Part shown: positions 26,604 through 34,975 of the stretch, piece by piece | Layout: each line of letters starts with the position of its first letter | How positions within the stretch are numbered: the stretch's first letter is position 1 | From: Leadbetterella sp964563435 | GTDB taxonomy: Bacteria > Bacteroidota > Bacteroidia > Cytophagales > Spirosomataceae | Reading direction: 5' to 3' | Length of the DNA stretch: 64,000 bases | Assembly: GCA_964563435.1 (NCBI GenBank) | Contig: CAZLXI010000010.1 | Coordinates: forward strand, 57,241-121,240 | Translations under genes and position numbers: made by a program | Notes under the pieces: model-generated | Seen by the model: only the letters and a program-made list of their open reading frames with translations | What the model was told of the DNA's origin: nothing | Database searches by the model: none

Positions 26604-26635
26604 GATAAAAAAATAAGGGCCACGGGGCCCTTATT
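26604..26635 (-). terminator. Rho-independent terminator of the Fn3 protein gene
   Basis: AATAAGGGCC (26612-26621) and GGCCCTTATT (26626-26635) pair perfectly with a 4-nt loop; on the minus strand the stem is followed by seven T residues. It lies about 20 bp beyond the stop at 26656. Confidence 0.92.
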
Positions 26636-26655
26636 CATTATTCTTACGCTCCGGT

Positions 26656-28740
26656 TCAGAGCTTAACGATCTTTTTAGAAACTTTTTCCTTCCCGTCGGT
26701 CAGGATCAGGTTATACGCGCCGGGTGCCAGTGAACGGATAGCTACGCTGGCGGTGTTTTCGTCACCGAAGCTGATCTCTTTATCCAGTACCAGGTGATTG
26801 TTGGGATCGAAGATCCGCAGACGATAGGCTGAGGAGGCATTCACTCCTTCCGCTTTAATGTTCAGTGTTTCGGAAATAGGATTCGGATACACCGTGGCAT
26901 CAAATACAAAACCTGAAGTGGCTGCCGGGATCTCTATTTTCGCCGGTTTGGAGTAAGGAGAAAACTCGAAAGCAGAGTTCCAGGCTCTTACCCGGTAAAA
27001 GTAGGTTCTCCCTGCGGAAATGTTTTCGTCACGGAAAGAAACGGCATCTCTTCCCAACTCAGCTATTTTTACATAGTTTTCGCCGTTGTCCGTCGATTTC
27101 TCCACCATATATTTTTCTTCTTTTATGCTGTCATCCACCCAGGTCAGATCTACTCCGTTACCGTTTCTTTTGGCCACGAGCCCGTAGGGAGCATTCGGCA
27201 CCGAAGTATAGCCGATGAAGAAAGGTCCGATCACCCGGGAGTAAGCAGACTCACCAGCCCAGTTTCCGGACCTGATCCGGTAAAAATAGGTGGCGCCTTC
27301 CTCCAGTTTGGTGTCAGTCAGACGGGTTATATCCTGTTTCAGGAATGTAAACGGATGGAAGGTGATGCCGTCGGTCGATTTTTCTACAAAATAATGACCC
27401 TCATCTTTGGTGTCGTTCCAGGAGAGATGCATCACCTGGTTTCCGAAGTTATCTTTGCCCAGCACCCCGATAAAGTTTTCGGGTGCGTCTGACGGGCCGT
27501 AAGTGGTATCTGTGATAGACACCCAGTCAGAGATAATACCTTTGTCGCTATAGCTCCTCAGTGAAATCTGTACAATGTCTTTCGGGTTCAGGCCCTCGAT
27601 CCGGTATTGCTGAATATAATTAGGCAGATCGGCTAACTTTTTCGGAGCTCCGCCGTTTACCGTGATCATGATCTCTGTATTGGCCAGGATATTGGTCTTA
27701 CAGGAATTGTCCTGGTCGCCGTGATCCCAGGCCACGGTAAGGAAGGTCGTATATTTATTGTTTCCGTCCTGCAGGGAGCGAACATTTTTTGGCGGGTTGG
27801 GTGCCACATACCGTTGAGTGAAGATCTCATGAGGCCCTGACAGGGTCTCGCCGGTATTGTTTTGGGTAACTATCCTGTAGAAGTAATTCTGGCCGGGCTC
27901 TGCACCGCTATAGTAGAAGAATTTCTCATTGGCAGCGACCGATCCGATATTGTCAAAATTCCAGCCGTCAAATGAGGCCTGTACCACCACATAGATAATA
28001 TCTTCCTGGCGTTCGGCATAGTTCCATGAGAAGGCTACGCCGTAAGGACAATCGGCCTCCGTTTTAAAGCCTGTTGCAGCGGGGGGAAGGGCCACTTTGG
28101 TGGTTTCATATTTTGCATCGGACAAAGGCCCGTCATGGGTCATCGCATCACTTACTTTCCGTATCGCCTTTGCCGTAATTTTATATTGGGTCTTGGGCTT
28201 AAGATTCTGAACAGTGATGACTTCTTCCCCATTGATCTTACCGGTAGTAATGGGAGGAATGGTCTGATCACCACCTTCAACCGTGATCACAAAGCCTGTC
28301 TCATACAGGTTAGTATCTATCAAACGAAAAGTGATAGCGGTGGGGGTAGTAAAGGAGGGCTCTATAGATACCACCGGCTTCACGAGCGGCTTGGCGATCA
28401 CTACGTTCACTGAGTCGGTATTGGTCGAATAGGTGGTATCGACAGGCGAAACAGTCGTTTTGAAAGCTTTAACCCGCACCACGTACACGGTATCCTGTGT
28501 AAGGTTGCTCAGGGTATGATTCAGAGTGGTTACCCTTACGGAATCAAACTTGGCTGCGCCTTTGATTTTATAATAAACTTTATAGCCGGCCACGGCACCG
28601 CCCGTGGGGGCTGTCCATTCAACCAGCGCTTTATCTTCCAGGTTGACCTGCTGGGCTTTTATGGCGGTAGGAGGGTTCACCTGAGCAAAACTGAGAACTG
28701 AGGTCAGAACTAGCGAAATGAGTAGTAAGGTTCTTTTCAT
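26656..28740 (-). CDS. Secreted fibronectin type III protein with T9SS sorting domain
   Basis: The 694-aa protein has a signal peptide (about 1-19) and about six Fn3 modules. The modules are recognised by PxAPxxLxA starts, W-x(D/N) cores and TYFYRVRAWN closings, the last clear ones near residues 425-515 and 520-610. The final ~75 residues (VYPNPISETLNIKAEG ... APGAYNLILTDGKEKVSKKIVKL) form a canonical T9SS type A sorting domain, so it should be exported through the outer membrane and surface-attached or released. No catalytic domain is visible. It follows the 2355-aa gene upstream in the same orientation but has its own promoter and terminator. Confidence 0.92.
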   Translation of the reverse strand: MKRTLLLISLVLTSVLSFAQVNPPTAIKAQQVNLEDKALVEWTAPTGGAVAGYKVYYKIKGAAKFDSVRVTTLNHTLSNLTQDTVYVVRVKAFKTTVSPVDTTYSTNTDSVNVVIAKPLVKPVVSIEPSFTTPTAITFRLIDTNLYETGFVITVEGGDQTIPPITTGKINGEEVITVQNLKPKTQYKITAKAIRKVSDAMTHDGPLSDAKYETTKVALPPAATGFKTEADCPYGVAFSWNYAERQEDIIYVVVQASFDGWNFDNIGSVAANEKFFYYSGAEPGQNYFYRIVTQNNTGETLSGPHEIFTQRYVAPNPPKNVRSLQDGNNKYTTFLTVAWDHGDQDNSCKTNILANTEIMITVNGGAPKKLADLPNYIQQYRIEGLNPKDIVQISLRSYSDKGIISDWVSITDTTYGPSDAPENFIGVLGKDNFGNQVMHLSWNDTKDEGHYFVEKSTDGITFHPFTFLKQDITRLTDTKLEEGATYFYRIRSGNWAGESAYSRVIGPFFIGYTSVPNAPYGLVAKRNGNGVDLTWVDDSIKEEKYMVEKSTDNGENYVKIAELGRDAVSFRDENISAGRTYFYRVRAWNSAFEFSPYSKPAKIEIPAATSGFVFDATVYPNPISETLNIKAEGVNASSAYRLRIFDPNNHLVLDKEISFGDENTASVAIRSLAPGAYNLILTDGKEKVSKKIVKL

Positions 28741-28775
28741 GGAGGGTTTGTTTATTCCATTGATCGTTAATACCG

Positions 28776-28783
28776 CAAAAATA
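28776..28783 (-). promoter_or_regulatory. -7 promoter element of the Fn3 protein gene
   Basis: On the minus strand this is TATTTTTG, an exact TAnnTTTG match, 35 bp before the ATG at 28740. Confidence 0.6.
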
Positions 28784-28894
28784 CACAGGAATTCATATTT
28801 ACGGAAATAAGTTTTTATAAATTTATCGGGTTTTGGTATAAAATATTGATGAATTTTAAGCGGGCGTCTTTTTCGGAATGATAAGGTTTATTGC

Positions 28895-28902
28895 TATTTT
28901 TG
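28895..28902 (+). promoter_or_regulatory. -7 promoter element of the sterol-desaturase-like gene
   Basis: TATTTTTG matches TAnnTTTG exactly, with the ATG 25 bp downstream at 28928. Confidence 0.6.
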
Positions 28903-28927
28903 TGGAAGCGGCTTAAAAAAGTGAATA

Positions 28928-30187
28928 ATGGAGAGTTATGCCAGTATATTGCTGATAGCAGCGCCGGTTTTCCTGGTGCTGGTATTATCGGAAAAATTGT
29001 ACGGTTACCTGAAGTTCAGGCATGAGTTCAGAACGATGGATACCATTTCCAGCCTCAGTTCGGGGTATACCAATGCGCTGAAGGATGTGCTGGGGCTGAG
29101 TGTGACCATTCTGGGATATGAATGGTTTTACCGCCATGTGGCCATACTGGAGATCCGGTCTACTTTCTGGGTGTATGTAACCGCCTTCATAGCGCTTGAT
29201 TTTGCCGGTTACTGGGTACACCGGCTGTCGCACAGTATCAATTTTCTCTGGAACCGGCACGTGATCCATCACAGCAGCGAGGAGTTTAACCTGGCTTGTG
29301 CCTTGAGGCAAAGTATTTCTATTTTTATTAATATTTTTTCTTTTTTCCTGATACCGGCCGCTATCCTGGGGGTGAAGCCGGAGGTAATTGCCGTAGTGGC
29401 GCCGTTGCACCTGTTTGCCCAGTTCTGGTACCATACCGTTTATATCGGCAGGATGGGTTTGCTGGAGAAGGTCATTGTTACTCCTTCCCATCACCGGGTT
29501 CATCACGCCATCAATAAGGAGTACCTGGATAAGAACCACGGTCAGATTTTTATTTTCTGGGATAAGCTGTTCGGTACATTCCAAGAGGAGCTTTCGAATG
29601 TTCCGCCCGTATACGGGGTGACCCGGCCCATGAGCACATGGAATCCCGTGAAGATCAATTTCAAGCACCTCGCGCTGCTGATCGGGGATGCCTGGAGGGC
29701 TGAGAGCTGGAAAGACAAGCTGCGGATCTGGTTTATGCCTACCGGCTGGCGTCCTGAGGGCTTCGAGGAAAAGTACCCCGTAAACAAAATCGAAGATCCT
29801 TACCATTTTGAAAAGTATCGCACCGTGTTTTCGCCGGCAGGGCGGATCTTTATCTGGTTCCAGTTTCTGTTCACGCTCTTTATGCTGATCTGGTTTTTCG
29901 GGCATGTGGCCGTACTGAATCTCTACGGACTGATGACCTTCGGACTTTTGATTTTCCTTACCGTATATGCCTACACCGATTTTATGGATAAGAGCCGCTC
30001 TTTTCTATTTTTTGAGTTTTTGAAAGCGGCCTTCGGCCTGTACGTTCTGTATGGGACGGAGCTTTGGGATCCTTTATTCAACGGGTATCCCCCGGGCAAA
30101 ACGGTTCTGACCGGATATTTCATCCTGTCGGCGCTGCTTTCGGTCGTATTTTCCCGAAATATACCGGAGCATTCCTCCTCCGGATAG
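28928..30187 (+). CDS. Membrane di-iron hydroxylase, alkylglycerol monooxygenase-like
   Basis: The 419-aa integral membrane protein belongs to the sterol desaturase/fatty acid hydroxylase superfamily. The eight-histidine di-iron site is visible as HRLSH (about 98-102), HVIHHSSEEFN (about 111-121) and HHRVHH (about 188-193). The phrase HHSSEEFNLACALRQS, followed later by LDKNHGQIFIFWDKLFGTF, resembles alkylglycerol monooxygenase (ether-lipid cleaving) more than C-4 sterol methyl oxidase. The C-terminal third adds four further hydrophobic segments. Oxidative cleavage or hydroxylation of a lipid is inferred; the actual substrate is unknown. The 3' end carries a decayed tandem duplication (see the repeat at 30104). 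Confidence 0.85.
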   Translation: MESYASILLIAAPVFLVLVLSEKLYGYLKFRHEFRTMDTISSLSSGYTNALKDVLGLSVTILGYEWFYRHVAILEIRSTFWVYVTAFIALDFAGYWVHRLSHSINFLWNRHVIHHSSEEFNLACALRQSISIFINIFSFFLIPAAILGVKPEVIAVVAPLHLFAQFWYHTVYIGRMGLLEKVIVTPSHHRVHHAINKEYLDKNHGQIFIFWDKLFGTFQEELSNVPPVYGVTRPMSTWNPVKINFKHLALLIGDAWRAESWKDKLRIWFMPTGWRPEGFEEKYPVNKIEDPYHFEKYRTVFSPAGRIFIWFQFLFTLFMLIWFFGHVAVLNLYGLMTFGLLIFLTVYAYTDFMDKSRSFLFFEFLKAAFGLYVLYGTELWDPLFNGYPPGKTVLTGYFILSALLSVVFSRNIPEHSSSG

Positions 30188-30240
30188 TTCAGGGCGTATC
30201 ATCCTTTCAGGGCTGCTTTCAGTCATATTTTCCCGGAGCG
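30104..30240 (+). repeat. Decayed tandem duplication at the desaturase gene's 3' end
   Basis: The segment starting CATCCTGTCGGCGCTGCTTT (30121) recurs 79 bp later at 30200 as CATCCTTTCAGGGCTGCTTT. The two match at about 31 of 36 positions through TATTTTCCCG. The second copy is outside the coding region, between the stop at 30187 and the converging MFS gene. Confidence 0.6.
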
Positions 30241-30241
30241 A

Positions 30242-31495
30242 TCATTCTTCCAGGTAATTCAGGTCTTTATTGTGAGTTTCTTTGATGGTAAGGGTAGAGT
30301 AGAAGCCTATGCCGTAGCAGACGACCGCCACCAGAGCTCCCGCCATGATGGTTCCTGCGGAAGGCTTGAAAAACGTAAATAAGGTGGTCATGAGCACCAC
30401 CGAGCCCCGTACCATGTTTGGAATGGTGGTAGCGGCCGTGGCCCTTAGGTTGGTACCGAACTGCTCTGCTCCAACGGTCACAAACATGGCCCAGTAGCCT
30501 GTCCAGAATCCCAGCCAGACACATACGATATAGACGGTAGTGACGCTCTTCATTCCGCCGAAAAGATAGTAGATCACTCCGAGGAGCGACATTCCCATCA
30601 TGAAGGCAATGGCTTTTTTCCGGGATTCCATCCAGTGGCTGATAAAGCCGCTGAGAAGGTCGCCCACCGAGATTCCCACGTAAGCCCACATAATGGCCAT
30701 ACCGGGGATCACTTTTTCAGGAATCCCCAGGGCTTCACCGAACTGGTTGCTCAGGTACACCAGTATGCCGATGCAAAACCAGGTGGGAAGGCCGATTCCT
30801 ATGCATTTCAGATAGGTAACGAAGCGTTGTCGGTTAGTGAAAAACGCGAAGAAATTTCCTTTGATGACATCCTCTTTGTGCTGCATGGATTTGAACATCC
30901 CGGATTCCAGTACCCCTACCCGGAGCAGGAGAAGCAGGATACCCATGCCCCCCCCCACAAAATAGGCGATGGTCCACTCGCCGGAAAGCTGTACGGTATA
31001 GTTGGCTACCACAGCACCGAAGAGACCCACACCGGCCACCAGCGATGTGCCTTTTGCGCGCAGACGGGGCGGCAGCACTTCGGAAACCAGGGTGATCCCG
31101 GCCCCCAGCTCTCCCGCCAGGCCTATACCTGCTATGAAACGGAGCCATTTGTAGGCTTCCACCTGGTCCATAAAGTGGATATTGGGAACCAAACCACAGG
31201 CAATGTTGGCCAGGGAGTAGGTAATGATGGACCCGAAGAGCACGGACAAACGCCCTTTTTTATCGCCCAGCGAACCCCACAGAATCCCGCCGAGAAGCAG
31301 CCCTATCATCTGAAAGTTAATGATCTTTACCCCTACGGTGTCTACTTCCGTGGCGTTCAGCCCCAAACTTTCGAGGCTGGGGATACGGACAATCCCGAAA
31401 AGCTGAAGGTCATAAATATCAACGAAGTAACCCAGTGCGGCAATGATCACGGGCATGCTGAACAGGTATTGGAGGTCGGTCTTTTCTGATTTCAT
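30242..31495 (-). CDS. MFS transporter, substrate unknown
   Basis: From the ATG at 31495 (MKSEKTDLQYLFSMP) the product is 417 aa with about 12 membrane segments. The first helix carries YFVDIYDLQLFG, and the loop 2-3 motif is GSLGDKKGRLSVL, characteristic of the metabolite:H+ symporter branch of the major facilitator superfamily. Residues upstream of 31495 in the same frame overlap upp and are rejected. The gene begins 8 bp after the upp stop, so the two are co-transcribed; import of a nucleobase or related compound is a guess from that linkage only. Confidence 0.88.
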   Translation of the reverse strand: MKSEKTDLQYLFSMPVIIAALGYFVDIYDLQLFGIVRIPSLESLGLNATEVDTVGVKIINFQMIGLLLGGILWGSLGDKKGRLSVLFGSIITYSLANIACGLVPNIHFMDQVEAYKWLRFIAGIGLAGELGAGITLVSEVLPPRLRAKGTSLVAGVGLFGAVVANYTVQLSGEWTIAYFVGGGMGILLLLLRVGVLESGMFKSMQHKEDVIKGNFFAFFTNRQRFVTYLKCIGIGLPTWFCIGILVYLSNQFGEALGIPEKVIPGMAIMWAYVGISVGDLLSGFISHWMESRKKAIAFMMGMSLLGVIYYLFGGMKSVTTVYIVCVWLGFWTGYWAMFVTVGAEQFGTNLRATAATTIPNMVRGSVVLMTTLFTFFKPSAGTIMAGALVAVVCYGIGFYSTLTIKETHNKDLNYLEE

Positions 31496-31503
31496 GAGGG
31501 TGT

Positions 31504-32145
31504 TTAAAGTTTGCAACCAAAGGCTAAATCCCCGGCATCGCCCAGGCCCGGTACAATGTAAAACTTGTCGTTCAGTTCCCGGTCTACATCGCCTACCCAG
31601 AGCTGGCATTCGGGCAGGTGGGTACGGATGTAGTTCATGCCCTGTATACTGGCTATGACGCAAACGATATGAGTAATTTTGGGTTTACCGTAACGGGTAA
31701 GGCTCCGGTAGGCTTTTTCGAGTGACTTCCCTGTGGCCAGGATGGGATCACAGAGGATGAGGGTCTTATTTTCTACTGACGGGCTGGTGATGTAGTCCAG
31801 CTCTACCTCAAAGTCCCCTTTCTCCGCATGGGCTCCGCGGTAGGCACCGATAAAGGCGCTTTCGGCTTTGTCAAAGTAGTTGATCACCCCCTGGAAAAGG
31901 GGCAGGGAGGCCCGGAGTACGGTAGCCACTACCGGTTCATCGGCTGTTTTTTCAGTAGATTTCACGCCCAGAACGGTTTCGGTTTCAATGGGGGTAAAAT
32001 CCATGGTTTTGGAGATCTCATAGGCGAAAATCTCACCCATTCGTTCTAAATTACGCCGGAAGCGCATGGGGTCTTTCTGGATGCTTTTGTCGCGAATCTC
32101 CGCCAGGAAGTTTTTCGCGATCGATTTTTTTTCCGAGAGTATCAA
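31504..32145 (-). CDS. upp: Uracil phosphoribosyltransferase
   Basis: The enzyme makes UMP from uracil and PRPP (pyrimidine salvage). The PRPP-binding loop is LILCDPILATGKS and the C-terminal uracil pocket is VPGLGDAGDLAFG. The frame is open to a TTG at 32172, but a perfect -7 element (TACATTTG) overlaps that codon. The translated start is therefore probably the TTG at 32145 (LILSEKKSIAKNFLAEIRD), which gives a 213-aa protein with the N-terminal length usual in Bacteroidota UPRTs. Forms an operon with the MFS gene downstream. Confidence 0.93.
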   Translation of the reverse strand: MILSEKKSIAKNFLAEIRDKSIQKDPMRFRRNLERMGEIFAYEISKTMDFTPIETETVLGVKSTEKTADEPVVATVLRASLPLFQGVINYFDKAESAFIGAYRGAHAEKGDFEVELDYITSPSVENKTLILCDPILATGKSLEKAYRSLTRYGKPKITHIVCVIASIQGMNYIRTHLPECQLWVGDVDRELNDKFYIVPGLGDAGDLAFGCKL

Positions 32146-32169
32146 GGTGTCGGGGTTAATTAAATTGAA

Positions 32170-32177
32170 CAAATGTA
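32170..32177 (-). promoter_or_regulatory. -7 promoter element of upp
   Basis: On the minus strand TACATTTG matches TAnnTTTG exactly. It overlaps the upstream in-frame TTG (32170-32172) and so argues for the shorter UPRT. Confidence 0.6.
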
Positions 32178-32230
32178 ATAAACAGTAAGATTATTTTCTA
32201 AAAAGATAACAAATAAATGATAAGTGTTCT

Positions 32231-32307
32231 TTTGTGTGATATTTCTTTTGTTATATTCGCTTTTTTCAAAATTTAATTTCACGGGGGGCTGCTTGGGAAG
32301 CCTCCCG
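32231..32307 (+). promoter_or_regulatory. Promoter and leader hairpin of the alpha-E operon
   Basis: TTTG (32231-32234) and TATATTCG (32252-32259, one mismatch to TAnnTTTG) are separated by 17 bp, fitting the -33/-7 arrangement. About 25 bp further on, CGGGGGGCT (32282-32290) and AGCCTCCCG (32299-32307) form a GC-rich stem with one mismatch in the predicted leader, 25 nt before the ATG at 32332. It has no T-tract, so it is a leader structure and not a clear terminator. Confidence 0.5.
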
Positions 32308-32331
32308 GCGGACCTAAAACAGGACTGACCG

Positions 32332-33309
32332 ATGTTGTCGAGAGTTGCCAATTCCGTGTACTGGATGAGCCGTTATATTGAGCGGATTGAAAATTATGCC
32401 CGGTTTATGAGTGTGAATATTAACCTATCCTATGACCTGCCGGGTGTGATCACCGACCACTGGAAGGTACTTCTGGAAGCTACTCATGACAAGCAGGCCT
32501 ACGATAGCGCGTATGGGGAAGATTCAGAGGAGAAGATTATTGATTTTATGACGTTTGATTCCCTGAATCCCAACTCCATCTACAGTATGCTGGGGAACGC
32601 CCGGGAGAATGTACGAACGGTCAAGGAGGTGGTACCCAAAGAGTTCTGGGAGTCGATTAACAAGTTTTACCTGCGTTTTAAGAATTATACCTTTAACTCA
32701 CATCATGACACGGAAAGCATGATGGAGTTTTACGACGGGATCAAGCAGCAGTGCCAGTTTCTTACCGGCATGCTGGATGCCTGCCTTACGCGGAACGAAG
32801 CCTATTATTTTTTTATCATGGGCAAGTTCATTGAAAGAGCCGATAAAACCTCCCGTTTCCTGGATATAGGCTATTTTAATTTTAAGACCGTTTCAGATCC
32901 TAAAAACGTCAATTCTCAGGATCTCATCATCTGGGCGGCCGTGCTGAAGTCGGTCAGTGCCTTCAATATGTACCGGCAGCAGTATAAGAGTCTGAAGCAG
33001 AATACGATCATTGAGTTTCTTATCAAGGACAGGTATTTTCCCAGGGCCATTTGCCATTCGATTAAGAAAGCGGAGTATGCCTTGTACAGGATCTCGGGAT
33101 CAAGGCCCCAGAACGGTTACCGGAACAGGGCTGAAAAAAGTATATCCGAGCTGAATCACATGATTGATTTTACCGAGACCTCGGAGATCGTAAAGACAGG
33201 GCTCCACCAGTTCCTGAACGATTTCCAAATTAAAAATAACGAGGTGGATTCGGAGATCTTCAAGGTGTATTTTGATTTGAGCGCCATCGGACAGCAATCG
33301 CAGAGTTAA
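32332..33309 (+). CDS. Alpha-E domain protein (DUF403)
   Basis: The 325-aa all-helical protein carries the two R-x-x-E-R type signatures of the alpha-E family: YWMSRYIERIENYARF at about 11-26 and GKFIERADKTSRFLD at about 164-178. Alpha-E proteins are a known partner of circularly permuted ATP-grasp ligases, transglutaminase-like proteins and Anbu-type proteases, a set predicted to make and process peptide-like modifications. Here the protease and transglutaminase follow, but the gene upstream is upp on the other strand and no ATP-grasp gene is present. The ATG fits the conserved N-terminus MLSRVANSVYWMSRY. Confidence 0.92.
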   Translation: MLSRVANSVYWMSRYIERIENYARFMSVNINLSYDLPGVITDHWKVLLEATHDKQAYDSAYGEDSEEKIIDFMTFDSLNPNSIYSMLGNARENVRTVKEVVPKEFWESINKFYLRFKNYTFNSHHDTESMMEFYDGIKQQCQFLTGMLDACLTRNEAYYFFIMGKFIERADKTSRFLDIGYFNFKTVSDPKNVNSQDLIIWAAVLKSVSAFNMYRQQYKSLKQNTIIEFLIKDRYFPRAICHSIKKAEYALYRISGSRPQNGYRNRAEKSISELNHMIDFTETSEIVKTGLHQFLNDFQIKNNEVDSEIFKVYFDLSAIGQQSQS

Positions 33310-33316
33310 AATCTTT

Positions 33317-33324
33317 TACATTTG
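33317..33324 (+). promoter_or_regulatory. Internal -7 promoter element before the Anbu-like protease
   Basis: TACATTTG matches TAnnTTTG exactly, 25 bp before the ATG at 33350 and just after the alpha-E stop. It suggests that protease and transglutaminase can be expressed separately from alpha-E. Confidence 0.55.
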
Positions 33325-33349
33325 CACTTGAAAAACATACATATATTAA

Positions 33350-34078
33350 ATGACTTTTTGTCTCGGGGTAAAGACGGCCGACGGGCTGATAGGGTTAGCT
33401 GACAGAAGAATTACATCCGGAAGTGAGGTTTCCAGTGAAAAGAAGCTCTCGATCCACCAGGTCCAGAACCATTCGATGTTTATCATGACCGCCGGACTGC
33501 GATCGGTTCGTGATAAGGCCCTTACTTATTTTGAGGAAGTGCTGGAAAATGAAGACTCGGGTTTTGATAAGCTTTACCAGGCGGTGAATTCTTTCGGTAC
33601 CAAGCTGAAAAGGGTGCGGGAAGAGGACGAGGCCATATTACAGAAGGCCGGTCTGTCGTTTAACCTTTCCGCCATTGTGGGAGGGCAGTTGGAGAAGGAT
33701 AAGGAACACAAGTTGTTTCTGCTCTATCCGGAAGGCAACTGGATAGAAGTTTCGGAAGGCTCACCTTTTATCATCATCGGGAACTCAGGTTACGGGAAAC
33801 CTATTCTGTACCGGAATATTAAATATAATACTCCTCTGGATGAAGTGCTGAAGCTGGGCTTTCTGGCGTTTGATTCCACGCGGGTGAGCGCTAATGATGT
33901 GGATTTTCCGATCGATGTGCTGCTTTATGAAAAGGACAGCTTCAATATAGTGGATCACACCTATGAAAAGCAGGACCTGGAGCATATTTCCTACCAGTGG
34001 AATGCCCTGCTGAAGAATTCGGTGCAGCGGCTACCTATAGACTGGATAGATCCGTTATTAAGAAAAAGACAGGTATGA
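33350..34078 (+). CDS. Anbu-type proteasome-like peptidase
   Basis: The 242-aa protein starts MTFCLGVKTADGLIGLADRR. After removal of Met, Thr2 would be the N-terminal nucleophile; Asp18 and Lys32 (KKLSI) match the catalytic Asp17/Lys33 positions of proteasome beta subunits and HslV. This start without a propeptide, the length and the company of alpha-E and transglutaminase genes point to Anbu (ancestral beta subunit) and not HslV; no HslU or other unfoldase is adjacent. Anbu proteins form ring or helical assemblies; natural substrates are unknown. The stop TGA overlaps the next start as ATGA, implying coupled translation. Confidence 0.88.
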   Translation: MTFCLGVKTADGLIGLADRRITSGSEVSSEKKLSIHQVQNHSMFIMTAGLRSVRDKALTYFEEVLENEDSGFDKLYQAVNSFGTKLKRVREEDEAILQKAGLSFNLSAIVGGQLEKDKEHKLFLLYPEGNWIEVSEGSPFIIIGNSGYGKPILYRNIKYNTPLDEVLKLGFLAFDSTRVSANDVDFPIDVLLYEKDSFNIVDHTYEKQDLEHISYQWNALLKNSVQRLPIDWIDPLLRKRQV

Positions 34079-34923
34079 TTCTGGAAGTAGAACACCGACT
34101 AAACTACCGGTACAGCGGCTTCGTCCATCTGAACCCGCACTACTTTTATCTTACCCCTAATCTTAGCCCTTACCAGCGTCTTGTTTCGTATGAGATGACC
34201 GTTTTGCCGCAGGCCGATAAGCTGATCCGGAACATTGACCAGGAAGGCAATATTCAGCATGTTTGCTTTGTCAATATCGATACGCGGATGTTCGAGGTCA
34301 CAACGGCCTTCTCCATTGAAAGCGGAGATTTCAATACCTATGATTTCATTTTTTTTCCGTTCGAAACCGCAAAATTGCCGTTCAGGTATCCGGAGAAGCT
34401 GGCAAGGTACACCGATATTTATTTTGCAGTCAGTCCGGTAAGTGAGGCGGTCAAAACGCTGAGCACTCAGCTGGCAGGAGAAGCAGGTTATAGCACGATA
34501 GACTTTCTGTCGGGTGTAACAACATATATCAGTGAGAATTTTCGTTATATATCCCGGGAGCGGGGAGCGGCCATGACGCCGGAAGAAACGCTTCTGCTGG
34601 GGAGTGGCTCGTGTCGTGACTTTTCGGTACTCATGATGGCGCTGTGTACTGCCCAGGGCCTTGTGGCCCGGTTTGTCAGCGGTTATCTTTTCGGAAGCGA
34701 TCTGCATGAGCATGACCTTCATGCCTGGGTGGAAGTTTTTCTGCCCGGTGGCGGATGGCGGGGATTTGATCCTACCGAAGGGCAGGCGGTCAACAGGAAT
34801 TACATCGCCCTGGCCAACTCCCTGGAACCTTCGGGGGTCAACCCGGTAAGGGGAACCTTCAGGGGTATGCCGGGTGTGGAGTCGGAGCTGGAAACCTATG
34901 TTTCCATTCGTGAAAAAGTGTAG
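34075..34923 (+). CDS. Transglutaminase-like cysteine protease family protein
   Basis: The 282-aa protein has an N-terminal beta domain (about 1-120: LEVEHRLNYRYSGFVHLNPHYF, the bacterial transglutaminase N-terminal module). A papain-like transglutaminase core follows, with Cys180 in GSGSCRDFS, His216 in HDLHAWVE and Asp232 in GFDPTEG. Such enzymes may hydrolyse or form isopeptide/amide bonds. The ATG at 34075 overlaps the protease stop by 4 bp. It is the last gene of the alpha-E/Anbu cluster and presumably acts on the same peptide or protein substrate. Confidence 0.92.
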   Translation: MILEVEHRLNYRYSGFVHLNPHYFYLTPNLSPYQRLVSYEMTVLPQADKLIRNIDQEGNIQHVCFVNIDTRMFEVTTAFSIESGDFNTYDFIFFPFETAKLPFRYPEKLARYTDIYFAVSPVSEAVKTLSTQLAGEAGYSTIDFLSGVTTYISENFRYISRERGAAMTPEETLLLGSGSCRDFSVLMMALCTAQGLVARFVSGYLFGSDLHEHDLHAWVEVFLPGGGWRGFDPTEGQAVNRNYIALANSLEPSGVNPVRGTFRGMPGVESELETYVSIREKV

Positions 34924-34948
34924 ATGATTTACGAAACATATTTTTAAT

Positions 34949-34956
34949 TAATTTTG
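34949..34956 (+). promoter_or_regulatory. -7 promoter element of glmM
   Basis: TAATTTTG matches TAnnTTTG exactly, 19 bp before the GTG start at 34976, separating glmM transcriptionally from the transglutaminase gene. Confidence 0.6.
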
Positions 34957-34975
34957 AACCCTTAATTTAACTTGC

